Origin: Oscillospiraceae bacterium
GTDB lineage: Bacteria > Bacillota > Clostridia > Oscillospirales > CAG-272
Reading direction: 5' to 3'
Length of the DNA stretch: 64,000 nt
Assembly: GCA_015064805.1 (NCBI GenBank)
Contig: SVRN01000005.1
Span: forward strand, 16,625 to 80,624
Below are positions 48,976 to 57,932 of the stretch, in pieces; position 1 is the stretch's first letter; each line of letters starts with the position of its first letter. A program made the position numbers and the translations under genes. Under the pieces are notes generated by a model that was given only the letters and a program-made list of their open reading frames with translations, ran no database searches and was not told where the DNA came from.

Positions 48976-49190
48976 ACGAAGAGGACGAGGGGAACTTTTT
49001 TGAAAAAAAGTTCCCCTGCCCCCCTCAAAAAACTTTATTGGAAGAAAAAGGAGCGTAGCCGGAACAACTTCTTCTAACCCTGTAGGAGGAAGAACGTGCG
49101 CTGTTCCATAGAGATTTCGCCTACGGCGAAATCGGCTGCCGCGAGCTCAGGGGAACCCCTGCCCCTTTCGCTCCATCAAAATAGACTTGC
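48976..49190 (+). repeat. Module M (3-prime flank of purL)
   Basis: The hairpin AGGGGAACTTTTTT..AAAAAAAGTTCCCCT starts 31 bp after the stop (48987). The usual body follows with TTTCGCC..GGCGAAA near 49115-49135 and TTTCGCTCCATC at the end. Confidence 0.8.
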
Positions 49191-49194
49191 TTTA

Positions 49195-49735
49195 ACAAAT
49201 TTTGCTCCTCATATCTGCCGCTCGTGGTGGCAAGGCGGGGAGAGATGAGGGAAAACTAAATTTTCCACGTCTTCTCCTACAGACGCGCGTACAGCTTCGC
49301 GCCGCGCTGTATCGCATTTGATGCCATTTCTTTGTCACTGAACAAAGAAATGGCGAAAGAAACGCAGGCATCTAATTCAGTGCTTATGGGAAAGTTACGT
49401 TACCCGCTCCCGAAGAATTTTGCAAGCAAAATTCTTCCTACAGAAAATAAAAATTCAATCAGGGCCTAATGCCCTTAAGAAACCCGCAAAACCTTTTGCT
49501 GTCTGCGCCTGCCGCTCGTGGTGGCTATGTGGCGAGAGATGCAGAAAAAACTTCTATATTTTTCTCCCCAGCCCTCTTTGAAGAGCGGCAATGCCAAGGG
49601 AGTTCCAAGAGGGAACGTCTTGGCTGACTTTCTTTGGTCCTTTCTTTGTTCAGCGACAAAGAAAGGACAATAAAAACCGGCACACCGAGCGCGCGAAGCT
49701 GGGCGAGGCCGTAGAAAAAGTTGTAAAAACCTTAG
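49195..49735 (+). repeat. Element E with insert (purL-glyA gap)
   Basis: A short marker block precedes a GACGCGCGTACAGC end and a GCCATTTCTTTGTC hairpin. The GAAGAATTTTGC/GCAAAATTCTTC insert (49372-49460) sits at the same place as in the AICARFT-purD gap, leaving AGGGC-CTAAT-GCCCTTAAG. The marker, CCAAGA-GGGAACG-TCTTGG, a GTCCTTTCTTTG/CAAAGAAAGGAC hairpin and the GCGCGCGAAGCTGGGCGAGGC-type end close it. Confidence 0.82.
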
Positions 49736-49772
49736 CTATACCCCCTAAAATCCCCCTGAAAGGACCATACCC

Positions 49773-51011
49773 ATGAACTTTTTTGATGAACTGAAAAACT
49801 ACGACCCCGCCGTCTTTGAAGCCTGCGACGCAGAACTCTCCCGTCAGCAGCATAACATCGAGCTGATCGCATCCGAAAACATCGTCTCGAAGGCCGTTCT
49901 TTTGGCCGCAGGCGGTGTCCTCACCAACAAATACGCCGAGGGCTACCCCTCCAAGCGCTACTACGGCGGCTGCTATTGCGTTGACGTTGTGGAAAACATC
50001 GCCCGCGAGAGAGCTTGCAAGCTCTTCGGCGCCGAGCACGCCAACGTCCAGCCCCACAGCGGCGCCAACGCCAATCTGGCCGTCTTCTTCGCTCTGCTTC
50101 AGCCCGGCGACACCGTCATGGGTATGAACCTCCAGCAGGGTGGTCACCTCTCCCACGGCTCGCCCGTCAACATTTCGGGTAAGTATTTCAACGTCGTTCC
50201 CTACGGCGTCGATCCCGTGACCGAGATGATCGACTACGACGAAATGCGCCGCATCGCCCTTGAGTGCAAGCCCAAGCTGATCGTCGTGGGAGCCTCCGCC
50301 TACTCCAGAACCATCGACTTCCCCCGCTGCCGCGAGATCGCAGACGAGGTAGGCGCCTATCTGATGGTCGACATGGCGCACATCGCAGGTCTGATCGCCG
50401 CAGGCGTTCACCCCTCGCCCGTGCCCTACGCTGACGTCGTCACGACGACGACCCACAAGACGCTCCGCGGTCCCAGAGGCGGTATGATCCTTTGCCGCGA
50501 GGAGCTGGCAAAGCAGATCGACAAAGCCGTCTTCCCCGGCACGCAGGGCGGACCTCTGATGCACATCATCGCCGCCAAGGCCGTGGCGTTTGGTGAGGCG
50601 CTGACCGACGAATTCAAGGAATATCAAAAACAGATCGTCAAGAACGCGGCCGCGCTGGCCGACGCGCTGACCGAGGGCGGTATCAAGCTCGTTTCGGGCG
50701 GCACGGACAATCACCTCATGCTGCTCAACCTCGTTGACGAGGGCATCACGGGCAAGGAGCTGGAGCATCGCCTTGACGAGGTGCATATCACCGCCAACAA
50801 GAACACCATCCCCGGCGATCCCCAGAGCCCCTTCGTTACCAGCGGCCTGCGCATCGGCACGCCCGCCGTCACGACCAGAGGCTTTAAGGAGCCCGAAATG
50901 AAGCTCATCGCCTCCTGGATCATCGACGTCATTCGTGACTTTGATAATAGCAAGGATCGCATCACCGCAGAGGTTCAGGCTCTGTGCGAGAAGTTCCCGA
51001 TCTACAATTAA
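49773..51011 (+). CDS. glyA: Serine hydroxymethyltransferase
   Basis: GlyA makes glycine and 5,10-methylene-THF from serine, feeding PurD (glycine) and the folate steps. The 412 aa protein has [21 protein letters not shown], the PLP lysine in [15 protein letters not shown] (about K229) and [18 protein letters not shown] precedes the ATG. Placement in the pur series is functional clustering. Confidence 0.97.
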   Translation: MNFFDELKNYDPAVFEACDAELSRQQHNIELIASENIVSKAVLLAAGGVLTNKYAEGYPSKRYYGGCYCVDVVENIARERACKLFGAEHANVQPHSGANANLAVFFALLQPGDTVMGMNLQQGGHLSHGSPVNISGKYFNVVPYGVDPVTEMIDYDEMRRIALECKPKLIVVGASAYSRTIDFPRCREIADEVGAYLMVDMAHIAGLIAAGVHPSPVPYADVVTTTTHKTLRGPRGGMILCREELAKQIDKAVFPGTQGGPLMHIIAAKAVAFGEALTDEFKEYQKQIVKNAAALADALTEGGIKLVSGGTDNHLMLLNLVDEGITGKELEHRLDEVHITANKNTIPGDPQSPFVTSGLRIGTPAVTTRGFKEPEMKLIASWIIDVIRDFDNSKDRITAEVQALCEKFPIYN

Positions 51012-51029
51012 AGAGTACGAGGGGTACGA

Positions 51030-51215
51030 GGGGTACGATGTGGGAGACTTCTTGAAAGAAGTCCCCCACGCCCCCCAAGAACTTTAATGGAAGGAAAAGA
51101 AAAGGCTCGCCTCAACAACTACTCCTATCCCTGTATGGGGAAGAGTGTGCGCTGTTCAAAAGGTACTACCGCTAGCTTAGGGGCCCCTCCCCCTTTCGCT
51201 CCACAAAAATAGAAT
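51030..51215 (+). repeat. Module M (3-prime flank of glyA)
   Basis: The hairpin GTGGGAGACTTC..GAAGTCCCCCAC (51040-51069) begins 29 bp after the stop, with one mismatch near the base. The body is typical. Confidence 0.8.
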
Positions 51216-51765
51216 TGCTTTAACAAATTTTGCTCCCCATATCTGCCGCTCGTGGTGGCAAGGCTGGGAAAGATGAGGGAAAACTAAATTTTCCACGTCT
51301 TTTCCTTTTGACGATCATACTGCGCGACTGCGTCGCGCGCTGATCTGTACAGTCTTTGTGTTCATTCTTTCTCATTCAAGAAAGAACGAACCAAGAAAGT
51401 GAACTTAAGGGCCTAATGCCCTTAAGAAACCCGCAAAACCTTTTGCTGTCTGCGCCTGCCGCTCGTGGTAGCAAAATGGCGAGCGATGCAGAATAAACAT
51501 TTATGTCTTTCTCCTAAGCCCTCTTTGCAGAGCGGCACGGAAAGGGAGGCCCCGGAGGGAACGTCCGGGCTGGCAATGTTTGCGCCCGCGCTTGCGCGAT
51601 GTTCGCGACTGCGAACAAGCAAACTTGCGATTTCGGCTTGCCGAAATCTAATTTCTTTGGTACTTTCTTTGTTCAGCGACAAAGAAAGTACATCAAAAAC
51701 CGGCACACTGAACGCGCGCGATGAAATCGCGCTGTGTGAGGCCGGTTACGAAATTGTAAAAACCT
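51216..51765 (+). repeat. Element E with insert (glyA-fhs gap)
   Basis: The GACGATCATACTGCGCG end, a GTTCATTCTTTCT hairpin, CTTAAGGGC-CTAAT-GCCCTTAAG (51404-51426) and the CTGCCGCTCGTGG marker come first. CCCGGA-GGGAACG-TCCGGG, the CGCGCAATGTTTGCGCC insert (51573-51660), a GTACTTTCTTTG hairpin and a GAACGCGCGCGATG end follow. Confidence 0.83.
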
Positions 51766-51804
51766 CAGCTAACCCCCAAAATCCACTCGAAAGGATCTAC
51801 TACC

Positions 51805-53478
51805 ATGGCATACCTCTCCGACATCGAAATCGCCCAATCCTGCCAGATGAAACACATCCGCGACATCGCCGCAAAGGCGGGCGTCGACGAAAAATTCATC
51901 GAGCAATACGGCAACTACAAAGCCAAAATCGACCTTTCTCTTCTGAATGAGGATCGCCCCAACGGCAAGCTCATTCTCGTCACCGCCATCACCCCCACCC
52001 CCGCAGGCGAGGGTAAAACGACCACCACCATCGGTCTGGCCGACGGTCTGTCCCGCATCGGCAAAAACGTCACCGTCGCTCTGCGTGAGCCCTCTCTGGG
52101 CCCCGTGTTCGGTGTTAAGGGCGGCGCGGCCGGCGGCGGATACGCCCAGGTCGTTCCCATGGAGGACATCAATCTGCACTTTACCGGCGACTTCCACGCC
52201 ATCGGCGCGGCCAACAACCTGCTCGCGGCCATGCTGGATAACCACATTCAACAGGGCAACGCCCTCGGCATCGACGTCCGCAAGATCACCTGGAAGCGTT
52301 GCGTCGATATGAACGACCGCCAGCTCCGCTTCATCGTGGACGGCATGGGCGGCAAGGCCAACGGCGTGCCCCGCGAGGACGGCTTTGACATCACCGTTGC
52401 CTCCGAGATCATGGCAGTCTTCTGCCTGGCCTCCTCCATCACCGATCTCAAGGAGAGACTGTCCCGCATCATCGTGGGCTACACCTACGACGACAAGCCC
52501 GTCACGGCAGGCGACCTCAAGGCTGTCGGCGCAATGACGGCGCTGCTCAAGGACGCCTTCAAGCCCAACCTGGTACAGACGCTGGAGGGCACGCCCGCCT
52601 TCGTTCACGGCGGTCCGTTTGCCAACATCGCCCACGGCTGTAACTCGGTCATGGCGACCAAGCTGGCGCTGCGCATGGGCGACTACACCGTCACCGAGGC
52701 AGGCTTTGGCGCGGATCTGGGTGCGGAAAAGTTCCTGGACATCAAGTGCCGCATGGCAGGGCTGACCCCCGACGCCGTCGTGGTCGTTGCGACCGTTCGT
52801 GCCCTCAAGATGCACGGCGGACTCCCCAAGACTGCGCTTGTAAACGAGGATCTGGTTGCGCTGGAAAAGGGTATTCCCAATCTGCTCCGCCACGTATCCA
52901 ACATCAAAAACGTCTACAAGCTGCCCTGCGTGGTGGCTGTCAACCGCTTCCCGACCGACACCGACGCGGAGATCGACTTCATCATCGCCAAGTGCCGTGA
53001 GTTGGGCGTCAACACCGTGCTGTCGACCGTTTGGGCCGAGGGCGGCAAGGGCGGCGAAGCGCTGGCGTGCGAGGTTGTGCGTCTTTGCGAGGAGGAGCAG
53101 GGTGACTTTACCTTCTCCTACGAGCTGGACTGCTCCATTGCCGACAAGATCGAGGCCGTCGTCAAGAAGGTCTACGGCGGTGACGGCATTATCATCACCC
53201 CCGCGGCCAAGAAGCAGATCGATCAGCTGACCGCTCTGGGCTTTGATAAGCTGCCCATTTGCGTGGCCAAGACGCAGTACAGCTTCTCGGACGATCCGAC
53301 CAAGCTGGGCGCTCCCGAGGGCTTTACCGTGACCGTCCGCAACGTCAAGGTCTCCGCAGGCGCAGGCTTCATCGTCGTCCTGACGGGCGATATCCTGACC
53401 ATGCCGGGGCTTCCCAAGTCTCCCGCCGCCGAACGCATCGACGTGGATGAGAATGGTAAGATTACCGGATTGTTCTGA
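51805..53478 (+). CDS. fhs: Formate-tetrahydrofolate ligase
   Basis: Fhs makes 10-formyl-THF from formate, ATP and THF, the donor for PurN and the AICAR transformylase. The 557 aa protein has the P-loop-like [16 protein letters not shown] at about residues 68-83, [22 protein letters not shown] and [17 protein letters not shown] precedes the ATG. It is the last gene of the plus-strand purine and one-carbon series. Confidence 0.97.
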   Translation: MAYLSDIEIAQSCQMKHIRDIAAKAGVDEKFIEQYGNYKAKIDLSLLNEDRPNGKLILVTAITPTPAGEGKTTTTIGLADGLSRIGKNVTVALREPSLGPVFGVKGGAAGGGYAQVVPMEDINLHFTGDFHAIGAANNLLAAMLDNHIQQGNALGIDVRKITWKRCVDMNDRQLRFIVDGMGGKANGVPREDGFDITVASEIMAVFCLASSITDLKERLSRIIVGYTYDDKPVTAGDLKAVGAMTALLKDAFKPNLVQTLEGTPAFVHGGPFANIAHGCNSVMATKLALRMGDYTVTEAGFGADLGAEKFLDIKCRMAGLTPDAVVVVATVRALKMHGGLPKTALVNEDLVALEKGIPNLLRHVSNIKNVYKLPCVVAVNRFPTDTDAEIDFIIAKCRELGVNTVLSTVWAEGGKGGEALACEVVRLCEEEQGDFTFSYELDCSIADKIEAVVKKVYGGDGIIITPAAKKQIDQLTALGFDKLPICVAKTQYSFSDDPTKLGAPEGFTVTVRNVKVSAGAGFIVVLTGDILTMPGLPKSPAAERIDVDENGKITGLF

Positions 53479-53494
53479 TAAGAATAAAAGTACG

Positions 53495-53700
53495 TTGAGG
53501 GGAACTTCTTTCGAGAAGTTCCCCTCAAACTCCCCTCAAGAACTTGAATGAGGGGAAAAGAAGCGTTCGCCCTTATAACTTCTCCTAACCCTGTATGGGG
53601 AAGGAAGTGCCCCTGTCCAGGCAATTGCTACCGCAAGCGGCGGGGCCCTCTCCTCGTTTCACTCGGCATCAATTTGCTTTGCAAATTGACTCCGTCCCCC
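53495..53700 (+). repeat. Module M (3-prime flank of fhs)
   Basis: The hairpin TTGAGGGGAACTTC..GAAGTTCCCCTCAA (53495-53528) begins 17 bp after the stop. The body ends in an AATTTGC/GCAAATT insert near 53650-53700. Confidence 0.8.
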
Positions 53701-53722
53701 CTACCCCATCCGCTCCACGAAT

Positions 53723-53797
53723 GTAGAGGCGCATTCCATATGCGCCCGCCATGAAGAAAAACGCCAATTAAACGGGAGGAGCAAGCCCCTCCCCTAC
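53723..53797. repeat. REP pair, near-copy of 37770-37844
   Basis: GTAGAGGCGCATTCCATATG (one base different in the GGGG run) converges with a minus-strand GTAGGGGAGGGG unit. The AAGAAAAACGCCAATTAAAC linker is the same as in the purF-purM gap. Confidence 0.8.
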
Positions 53798-54135
53798 TAA
53801 GAAAGCAACACATTTTGCTTCCCATATCTGCCGCGCGTGGTGGCTGCCTTGAAGCACAGCACAACCGAGAAATATGTTTATCTCTTGATATGCTTTGTAG
53901 CGCGGCACAAAAAGGGGAATCCAAGGGGGAACGTCCGGGCGCGCAATGTTTGCGCCCGCGCCCCGCGCGATGTTCGCGACCGCGAACAAGCAAACAAGAG
54001 ATTTCGGCTTGCCGAAATCTGACTTCTTGGCTACTTCTTGGGAAACGCCAAGAAGTAGCATAAAAAACCGGCACACCGAACGCGCGCACCGCAGGTGCGC
54101 AGGGTGAGGCTGTAGAAAAAGTAGTTAAAACCTTC
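53798..54135 (+). repeat. Element E, partial copy (fhs-ywaF gap)
   Basis: Marker CTGCCGCGCGTGG, GCGGCAC and a mismatched CCAAGG-GGGAACG-TCCGGG hairpin occur here; each arm matches a different intact class, so it looks recombinant. The CGCGCAATGTTTGCGCC insert (about 53938-54022), a GCTACTTCTTGG hairpin and an outer end with GCACCGCAGGTGC follow. Confidence 0.8.
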
Positions 54136-54184
54136 CCTCCCCCTCCCCCTTTCTTAATAATTTTTGAAGATTCCTCTCCTTCTA

Positions 54185-54213
54185 TTGATATAAATTTTTC
54201 CTTATAGTATAAT
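54185..54213 (+). promoter_or_regulatory. Sigma-A promoter of the YwaF-like gene
   Basis: TTGATA, 17 bp spacer, TATAAT in AT-rich DNA about 48 bp before the start codon. Confidence 0.85.
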
Positions 54214-54260
54214 ACACCCGAAATAAACAACCGAGGCAACAAAAGCCAAAAGGAGTTTTT

Positions 54261-55070
54261 ATGAATTTCTGGGTTCAACTGCAACAGATCTGCGAGACGG
54301 AAATGCCCCGTCCCGAAAGCTACGGCTGGTTCCATCTTCTGTTTTTTGCGTTATCCATCATCGCAGGCATTCTCTTGTGCGTGACGCACAAAAAGGGCGA
54401 CGACGCACGCGTCAGGCGCGCCGTCTTCGTCACGGGCGTTCTCGTCATCCTGCTCGAGGTCTTCAAGATGTTCGTTTACAGCTTTTATATTGAAGATAAT
54501 CGACTGATCTGGGACTTTCAATGGTACGCCTTCCCCTGGCAGTTCTGCTCCACGCCCATGTACGTCAGCCTGCTGACGGGCATCTTCAAAAAGGGCAAGG
54601 TGCATCATAGCCTGATGGCCTATCTTGCCACCTACGCTTTGTTTGCGGGGCTGTGCGTCATGTTCTATCCGGGCGACGTCTTCATCGGTGAGATCGGCGT
54701 CAACGTCCAGACCATGATCTGCCACGGCTCGATGCTGACCATCGCCATCTACCTGTACGGCTCAGGCTACGTCAAGACCGAGCACAAAACCATCCTGCGC
54801 GCCATTCCCGTGTTTGCCGCAGCCGTCGGTATTGCCGCGCTGCTCAACGAGGTCATGTTCCACAGCGGGATCATCGGCGACGAGACCTTCAATATGTTCT
54901 TCATCAGCCCCCACTTTGAGGGCACGCTGCCCGTCTATTCGTCGGTGCAGGCCGTCGTTCCCTTCCCCTGGTGCCTCATCATTTATATCCTCGCCTTCTC
55001 CGCCGCGTCGTATATCATGGTGCTTGGCGCGTGGGGCATCAAAAAGCTGATCAAGCGGAAAAAAGCATAA
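54261..55070 (+). CDS. YwaF/TMEM164-like integral membrane protein
   Basis: The 269 aa protein has about seven hydrophobic segments (for example around residues 23-42, 55-75, 118-136, 155-170, 180-198 and 233-255) and ends in a basic tail (KKLIKRKKA). FPWQFCSTPMYVSLLTGIF and the W/H-rich loops resemble the YwaF family (TIGR02206), whose function is unsettled. AAAAGGAG precedes the ATG. It is monocistronic, with its own promoter and terminator. Confidence 0.75.
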   Translation: MNFWVQLQQICETEMPRPESYGWFHLLFFALSIIAGILLCVTHKKGDDARVRRAVFVTGVLVILLEVFKMFVYSFYIEDNRLIWDFQWYAFPWQFCSTPMYVSLLTGIFKKGKVHHSLMAYLATYALFAGLCVMFYPGDVFIGEIGVNVQTMICHGSMLTIAIYLYGSGYVKTEHKTILRAIPVFAAAVGIAALLNEVMFHSGIIGDETFNMFFISPHFEGTLPVYSSVQAVVPFPWCLIIYILAFSAASYIMVLGAWGIKKLIKRKKA

Positions 55071-55080
55071 AAAACACAAC

Positions 55081-55111
55081 ACCCCGACAGATTTTGAAAA
55101 TCTGTCGGGGT
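55081..55111. terminator. Bidirectional terminator hairpin
   Basis: ACCCCGACAGATTTT and its complement form a 15 bp stem between convergent genes. The core CCCCGACAGA/TCTGTCGGGG recurs as the terminator at 59868. Confidence 0.8.
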
Positions 55112-55117
55112 TAGCCA

Positions 55118-55375
55118 TTATTGACGATTATTTTCTTTCCATTTGAACATTTCTTTGAAATCATTGTAACAAGTAGGACATATCCAATAGTAATTATCTT
55201 CTGTCGTATATCCCTCATGTAGTGTGTCGGGATAATCGGAAAATTTCTCCCAACAAAATTCGCAATGATCGTGATCCCATTCTTTCTTGGGAGCTTTCCA
55301 TTTGCGAAAATATAATGCTTTGCCTGATAAATAATCTTCTTGACCTCTTAATCTCCAATCATCCTTATCTATCAT
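55118..55375 (-). CDS. Small protein with two CxxC motifs (probable zinc ribbon)
   Basis: The 85 aa product begins MIDKDDWRLRGQEDYLSG at 55375, set by AAAGGAGAT; 23 earlier track codons belong to a repeated leader. It has HCEFC at about residue 37 and CPTC at about residue 64, consistent with a zinc-binding fold. It is rich in W, Y and charged residues with no transmembrane segment. Function is unknown. Confidence 0.65.
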   Translation of the reverse strand: MIDKDDWRLRGQEDYLSGKALYFRKWKAPKKEWDHDHCEFCWEKFSDYPDTLHEGYTTEDNYYWICPTCYNDFKEMFKWKENNRQ

Positions 55376-55384
55376 GAATATATC

Positions 55385-55446
55385 TCCTTTGCTTTTTATT
55401 GCCAGTTTCGCCTTCGTTTTACAAAGGCTTTGGGCAAAGCCCATAC
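55385..55446 (-). repeat. Repeated leader shared with 60550-60622
   Basis: Read on the minus strand, GGGTATGGGCTTTGCCC is followed by AAAGGCGAAAC-like sequence and an A-run before the RBS. A close relative precedes the HAD gene at 60533. GGGC..GCCC can pair. It may be a promoter-leader cassette. Confidence 0.5.
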
Positions 55447-55447
55447 C

Positions 55448-55957
55448 CTATTCTTCCGAATACAATTCGTCATAATACCACCGCATAGGGTTTTCATAGA
55501 TATATCGCAAATGCTCATCATAGTCCTGACGGTTGCGAATGATGTGATCATTGGAGCGATATTGCCATATATTCACGCCGTATTCCTTGTTACAAAATCG
55601 TTTGAACGTAGATACGAACCGCGACGGAACGGAGTTCTGCACTGTAGGGACCGGCGTCCTCGACGGTCCGTTTTCCGTACCTTTTACCCACAACATAATA
55701 TGGATATGATTCGGCATGATTACATAACTCTCAACCGATAGATTTTCGTAAAAGTCGTTGAGCTGATTGATATATTTGTCTGCGATTTGTCCGTATTTTG
55801 TCAATTCGATTTGTGGACCGTCGAGGACGCCGGTCCCTACAATACGAGAAAGAATACAGCGTCTTTCTTTCGTGCATATCGTGAGAAACACGGCTTGATT
55901 TCGATTATAGTCCGCACCCTTCAACCGAGTGGTCTTGCGATTTTTAAGTTCGTCCAT
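55448..55957 (-). CDS. REP-associated tyrosine transposase (RAYT, Y1 HUH family)
   Basis: The 169 aa protein has the Y1 transposase HUH motif MPNHIHIMLW (H84, H86) and the RAYT region IWQYRSNDHIIR with YENPMRWYYDE. Where most RAYTs have W-Q-x-x-Y-x-D-H, this has S135, so the catalytic tyrosine may be lost or shifted to Y133. Two copies of a REP palindrome lie inside the gene in opposite orientations, encoding IVGTGVLDGP (39-48) and NGPSRTPVPT (96-105). A third copy lies 72 bp upstream. No inverted ends are seen, so it is a domesticated RAYT rather than an IS. Confidence 0.88.
   Translation of the reverse strand: MDELKNRKTTRLKGADYNRNQAVFLTICTKERRCILSRIVGTGVLDGPQIELTKYGQIADKYINQLNDFYENLSVESYVIMPNHIHIMLWVKGTENGPSRTPVPTVQNSVPSRFVSTFKRFCNKEYGVNIWQYRSNDHIIRNRQDYDEHLRYIYENPMRWYYDELYSEE
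55643..55670 (+). repeat. REP copy 1 inside the RAYT gene
   Basis: TGTAGGGACCGGCGTCC followed by a paired right arm ending GGTCCG. It is inverted relative to the other two copies and translated in the RAYT frame. Confidence 0.85.
55815..55841 (-). repeat. REP copy 2 inside the RAYT gene
   Basis: The same 27 bp as copy 1 on the opposite strand (GGACCG and CGGTCC arms, CTAC at the plus-strand end). It encodes VGTGVLDGP in the RAYT frame. Confidence 0.85.
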
Positions 55958-55974
55958 TTTTCATCACCAACCCC

Positions 55975-56020
55975 ATTATAACACAAATCGGCAGAGAAAA
56001 CAATCTCTCTGCCGATTTTT
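55975..56020 (-). promoter_or_regulatory. Hairpin-plus-promoter cassette upstream of the RAYT gene
   Basis: Minus strand: TTGTTT (-35), 17 bp spacer and TATAAT, with the spacer formed by one arm of the AAATCGGCAGAGA hairpin (55985-56020). The same cassette precedes the DUF559 gene at 61148-61192. On the other side the hairpin can terminate transcripts of the permease gene. Confidence 0.55.
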
Positions 56021-56028
56021 ATGTGTCA

Positions 56029-56056
56029 CGGACCGTCGAGGACGCCGGTCCCTACA
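56029..56056 (-). repeat. REP copy 3 upstream of the RAYT gene
   Basis: Matches copies 1 and 2 over 27-28 bp, with GTAG at its 5-prime side on the minus strand, in the spacer between the permease stop and the RAYT promoter. Confidence 0.85.
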
Positions 56057-56105
56057 ATTTGTAAACATCCTTATGAGAAGGAGCGAAAATCGTCGGTTCT
56101 TCTTT

Positions 56106-56993
56106 TTATATTCCCAATACCTCGCCAAGTCCGCTGATATCAAACAGAAAACCAAAGACGAGGCCGACGGCGAGCAAAAGACCGATGACGCGCAGGCTGT
56201 CCTTGACCGGGCGATTGACGCGGAGCAAAACGAGAATGCCCACGCCCGCGCCGACGAGCAGACCCGAGAGCATCGCGCCCGCCGACAGCACGCCAGACAG
56301 ATACAGCTGGGTGATGGCCACGGACGAAGCGCAGTTGGGGATCAGTCCGACCAGCGCCGAGAGCAAGCAGCCCAGCATGGGCGAGGCACCGAGCAGATCG
56401 GTCAGCACGCTCTCACCCAGCAGCTCGAGCGTCAGATTGAGAAGGGCGCTGACGGCAAACACGCTGAGCGCGATCTGGGCGGTGTGAATGAGGGCCGCCA
56501 GCCAAAGACTGCGGTCGTCGCAATGGCAATGCCCCGACCGGCACATCTCGCCAATGTGATGCTCGTGCCCGTGATCCTTGTGGAGCAATCGCGCCACGGC
56601 GTCAACCGCAAGGCCTGCCAGCATGGCAAAGACGACCTTAACGCCCAGAATGGTCAGTATTTTGCCCGCAGGCGCGCCCGAGGAGATCAGCAGCGGCAGC
56701 ATTTCGTCCGAGGTCGACCAGAAAATGGCCAGCAGCGTACCCGTGCTGATGATGCGCCCCGCGTAAAAGGTCGCACCCGCGGCACTAAAGCCGCACTGGG
56801 GCAGTACGCCAAGCAGCGCACCGACCACGGGGCCTGCACGGCCCGCCTTGGCGATGGCCTGCTCGGTCTTCTCGCCTGCGCGACGCTCCAGCATCTCCAT
56901 GCCAAGATAGGTCAGGTACAAAAACGGAACGAGGGGCAAGGTATGCTCGATCGCGTGTAATATTGCATGAAGTAAGGACTCAAAAAACGCCAT
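56106..56993 (-). CDS. ArsP_2-like permease (putative manganese/arsenic efflux family)
   Basis: The 295 aa protein has about eight to ten transmembrane segments, two internal repeats each with a P-x-C motif (GVLPQCGFSAAGATFYAGRI near 60 and GLIPNCASSVAITQLYLSG near 217), and a histidine/cysteine-rich loop (HKDHGHEHHIGEMC, then GHCHCDD). This fits PF11449, annotated as putative manganese transporter or arsenic efflux protein. The His/Cys loop and the adjacent Fur-family regulator suggest a metal substrate, probably Zn or Mn, by inference. I use ATG at 56993; the GTG two codons earlier has no better RBS. Confidence 0.82.
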   Translation of the reverse strand: MAFFESLLHAILHAIEHTLPLVPFLYLTYLGMEMLERRAGEKTEQAIAKAGRAGPVVGALLGVLPQCGFSAAGATFYAGRIISTGTLLAIFWSTSDEMLPLLISSGAPAGKILTILGVKVVFAMLAGLAVDAVARLLHKDHGHEHHIGEMCRSGHCHCDDRSLWLAALIHTAQIALSVFAVSALLNLTLELLGESVLTDLLGASPMLGCLLSALVGLIPNCASSVAITQLYLSGVLSAGAMLSGLLVGAGVGILVLLRVNRPVKDSLRVIGLLLAVGLVFGFLFDISGLGEVLGI

Positions 56994-57023
56994 GCTCACT
57001 TTTAGGTCTGCACATTGTTCTCT

Positions 57024-57108
57024 AAAATATTTCGGTTTCGCTTGCGGAATGTTGCTGTTAAAGCAACAAGAAATATTTTGGAACGGTGTAAGTTGACTTT
57101 CAACTTAC
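57024..57108. repeat. Nested inverted repeats between permease and regulator
   Basis: AAAATATTTC (57024-57033) pairs with GAAATATTTT (57070-57079) around GTTGCTGTTAAAGCAAC. A second palindrome, GTAAGTTGA-CTT-TCAACTTAC (57088-57108), covers the end of the Fur-family gene. They could attenuate read-through or bind a regulator. Confidence 0.5.
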
Positions 57109-57563
57109 CGCTTACTGCACACACCGTTCTCCTTTCTCTTGTTTTGACAATCCAGGCACACGCCGTGCAAAATAGAATCGCCGCAATGGACGACAAATCC
57201 GTGATGCTCGCGCAGATGCTGCGCCACCGTTTCGGTCAGCTCGCACTCCAGATGGCTGACGCGGCCGCAGACGCTGCATTTGAGGTGAAAATGCGCCTCG
57301 CAGTCCTGCTCGGGGGCGACGTACTGGTAGGTATGTACCGCGCCGCCTGCGCCGTCGGTCTGCTCGAAGCGACGGAGCAAGCCGCCCTCGCAAAGCTGAG
57401 CGAGCTGGCGGTAGACGGTGCTTCTGCCCATCAGCGCGGTGCCCTGCTCGTTGGTCTGACAGACGAGCGTGCAGACCTGCTCGGCGGTGAAATGGCGGTG
57501 GGGATAGGATTGGAATAAGGACAACACCGCGCGACGAGCGGGGGTGGTGTATTGTTTTTTCAT
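57105..57563 (-). CDS. Fur-family metalloregulator (Zur/PerR-like)
   Basis: The 152 aa protein has the Fur winged helix (TPARRAVLSLFQSYPHRHFTAEQV and STVYRQLAQL), then HTYQYV and the metal-binding HFHLKCSVCGRVSHLEC with a second pair CLDC near the C-terminus for the structural zinc. GGAGG precedes the ATG at 57563. It is followed by the permease gene on the same strand, and a 7-1-7 Fur-type box lies at its promoter, so it probably autoregulates. Zn, Mn or Fe as effector cannot be told apart from sequence alone. Confidence 0.9.
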   Translation of the reverse strand: MKKQYTTPARRAVLSLFQSYPHRHFTAEQVCTLVCQTNEQGTALMGRSTVYRQLAQLCEGGLLRRFEQTDGAGGAVHTYQYVAPEQDCEAHFHLKCSVCGRVSHLECELTETVAQHLREHHGFVVHCGDSILHGVCLDCQNKRKENGVCSKR

Positions 57564-57589
57564 GGAAACCTCCGTGGGAAATCATTGTT

Positions 57590-57905
57590 GTTTGAGATTT
57601 CGTTTGACTGGGGCGCGTCGTAGATAGTTAAAGCATTTGCTTTCGCTCGTTGCGTCCGTCTTCCGTGTTGGCGTTTTTATTGAAAACGCCAACGCAAAAG
57701 CTGAAAATGTAACACTTCGCGAAAAAATGAGTGAAGCGACAGCGGAACGACTTTTCGCGTTGCGGGTTTCCAAAGGGCATTAGGCCCTTTGGTTCCCTTT
57801 CTTTCGCCATTTCTTTGTGGAATGACAAAGAAATGGCATTCAGCCGCACAGCGCGGCGCGTCGTGCCGCGCCCAGCCGTAGAAGAAGTAGTAAAAAATTG
57901 CTGAT
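57590..57905 (-). repeat. Element E, long variant, partial (fur-SBP gap)
   Basis: It contains a GTTGGCGTTTT-TATTG-AAAACGCCAAC hairpin (about 57667-57693), CCAAAGGGC-ATTAG-GCCCTTTGG (57770-57792), a GCCATTTCTTTGT hairpin and an outer end. It lies downstream of the promoter at 57962, so it should be inside the 5-prime leader of the Fur-family gene. Confidence 0.8.
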
Positions 57906-57932
57906 GCTCTTCCTCTCCCACGCCCTCAAAAT

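Noticed and set aside
44949-49028. 1359-codon open frame antisense to purL, and similar long antisense ORFs (2329..3876, 24111..25247, 32586..34247)
   Set aside because: They mirror high-GC coding genes on the other strand, have arginine/valine/leucine-rich low-complexity translations, and lack ribosome-binding sites and family motifs.
57002-57196. 64 aa ORF between the permease and the Fur-family gene
   Set aside because: It lies over inverted repeats and the end of the regulator gene, with no Shine-Dalgarno site or similarity I recognise.
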